NCBI GenBank assembly: GCA_025359585.1
Contig: JANYFX010000427.1
Span: forward strand, 1 to 14,592
Reading direction: 5' to 3'
DNA: 14,592 bases
DNA from: Rhizobacter sp.
GTDB lineage: Bacteria > Pseudomonadota > Gammaproteobacteria > Burkholderiales > Burkholderiaceae_C
In this document: positions 13,657-14,592 of the stretch, piece after piece
Layout of the letters: each line of letters opens with the position of its first letter
How positions within the stretch are numbered: position 1 is the stretch's first letter
The notes under the pieces: generated by a model
Told to the model about the DNA's origin: nothing
What the model saw: only the letters and a program-made list of their open reading frames with translations
The model's database searches: none
Translations under genes and position numbers: made by a program

Positions 13657-14592
13657 ATGCTTGTTTTTGTCCTTCGCCGCCTTGTTCAAGCCGTGATCGT
13701 GATGCTCACGGTCGCGTTCATCGCGTTCATGCTGTTTCAGTATGTCGGCGATCCGGTGACGAACATCCTCGGCCAGGACGCCACCCCCGCGCAGCGCCAG
13801 CAACTGCGGGCCGATCTCGGCCTGGACAAACCGTTCCCGGTTCAATTCGTTCTTTTCGTGGCCAAGGCGAGCCAAGGTGAATTCGGACTCAGCTTGCGTC
13901 AGGGCCGCAAGGTCTCGTCATTGATTGCCGAGCGTTTGCCCGCGACGCTGGAGCTTTCGTTTTCAGCCGCGTTCATCGCGCTGGTGTTCGGCATTCCGAT
14001 GGGCGTTTACGCCGCCTTGCGACGTGGCACGTTCTTGTCGCAGGCGATGATGACGGTCTCGTTGCTGGGCGTGTCGCTGCCGGTGTTCCTGATCGGCATC
14101 CTGCTGATCCTCGTTTTCGCGGTCACGCTGAAGTGGCTGCCCAGTTTCGGGCGCGGTGACGTTGCCAGCTTCGGCAGTTGGACGACGGGTTTCCTGACGC
14201 TCGACGGCTGGAAACACCTGATCCTGCCCGCCATCACGCTGGCGGTGTTCCAGCTCACGCTGATCATGCGGCTGGTGCGCTCCGAGATGCTCGAGGTGCT
14301 GCGTGCCGACTACATCAAGTTCGCGCGTGCCCGCGGCCTGCCCAACCGCGCGGTCTACTTCGGCCACGCGCTGCGCAACACACTGGTGCCGGTGATCACC
14401 ATCGTCGGCTTGCAGCTCGGTTCGTTGATCGCCTTTGCGATCATCACCGAGACCGTCTTTCAGTGGCCCGGCATGGGGCTGCTGTTCATCCAGGCCGTAG
14501 GGTTCGCAGACATCCCCGTGATGGCCGCCTACCTGTGCCTGATCGCGCTGATCTTTGTCGTCATCAACCTGTTCGTGGACCTGCTGTACTTC
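13657..14592 (+). CDS. ABC transporter permease, DppB/OppB family (partial at right edge)
   Basis: Inner-membrane permease of a peptide/nickel-type ABC importer. 312 codons are visible; the family is about 310-340 residues, so little is missing. The N-terminus MLVFVLRRLVQAVIVMLTVAF is typical, followed by DLGLDKPFPVQF (about residues 53-64) and a periplasmic stretch (GEFGLSLRQGRKV). Further membrane segments follow. The cytoplasmic EAA-type motif that docks the ATPase is at about 215-240 (DYIKFARARGLPNRAVYFG), and the late conserved segment is FQWPGMGLLFIQAV. No substrate-binding protein gene lies upstream. The DppC-like partner and ATPases would be expected to the right. No good ribosome binding site is seen before this ATG. 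Substrate unknown. Confidence 0.93.
   Translation, partial: MLVFVLRRLVQAVIVMLTVAFIAFMLFQYVGDPVTNILGQDATPAQRQQLRADLGLDKPFPVQFVLFVAKASQGEFGLSLRQGRKVSSLIAERLPATLELSFSAAFIALVFGIPMGVYAALRRGTFLSQAMMTVSLLGVSLPVFLIGILLILVFAVTLKWLPSFGRGDVASFGSWTTGFLTLDGWKHLILPAITLAVFQLTLIMRLVRSEMLEVLRADYIKFARARGLPNRAVYFGHALRNTLVPVITIVGLQLGSLIAFAIITETVFQWPGMGLLFIQAVGFADIPVMAAYLCLIALIFVVINLFVDLLYF

Noticed and set aside
13603..14367. Minus-strand frames opposite the ABC permease
   Set aside because: Composition is Arg/Gln/Asp-rich with no domain signature; the plus strand shows clear permease segments and the EAA motif.

Overview
The window is a high-GC, gene-dense chromosomal segment of a betaproteobacterium. Gene content, the style of the coding sequences, an Omp32-type porin, and a GC-rich palindromic repeat of a kind I associate with Rubrivivax/Leptothrix/Comamonadaceae genomes all point to Burkholderiales. 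That placement is inference; there is no rRNA or other phylogenetic marker. I see no insertion sequence, phage, CRISPR array or tRNA.

Left half (1-7878): a type II secretion (general secretory pathway) locus. On the minus strand, reading right to left, are gspG, gspH, gspI, gspJ, gspK, gspL, gspM, gspN and gspD. gspD runs off the left edge. Most junctions overlap by about 4 bases, which suggests translational coupling. The exception is a 99-base gap before gspL that holds a hairpin and a possible internal promoter. gspC is transcribed the other way from a 58-base shared promoter region. Together these genes encode the pseudopilus (G major; H, I, J, K minor), the inner-membrane platform (L, M, C), the accessory GspN and the outer-membrane secretin (D). 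gspE and gspF are not in the window and may lie to the left. The secretin presequence carries a palindromic repeat inserted in frame.

Middle (7893-12057): a solitary, divergent CobT-like gene, then ilvA (threonine deaminase), both on minus. Upstream of ilvA is a good sigma70 promoter followed about 100 nt later by an intrinsic terminator, still well short of ilvA. Between them is a hairpin presenting sequence like the 16S rRNA 3-prime end (anti-Shine-Dalgarno). This is a small RNA, an ilvA attenuator, or both, and is the most interesting element of the window. An OsmC-family gene (+) and coq7 (-, TTG start) then converge.

Right end (12058-14592): a 301-base divergent intergenic region, a major porin gene with a strong ribosome binding site and two tandem terminators, and a DppB/OppB-type ABC permease gene cut by the right edge.

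Most of the region is conserved housekeeping and secretion content. The observations worth following up are the ilvA-leader RNA, the repeat inside the gspD signal region, and a CobT homologue lacking the expected active-site glutamates.
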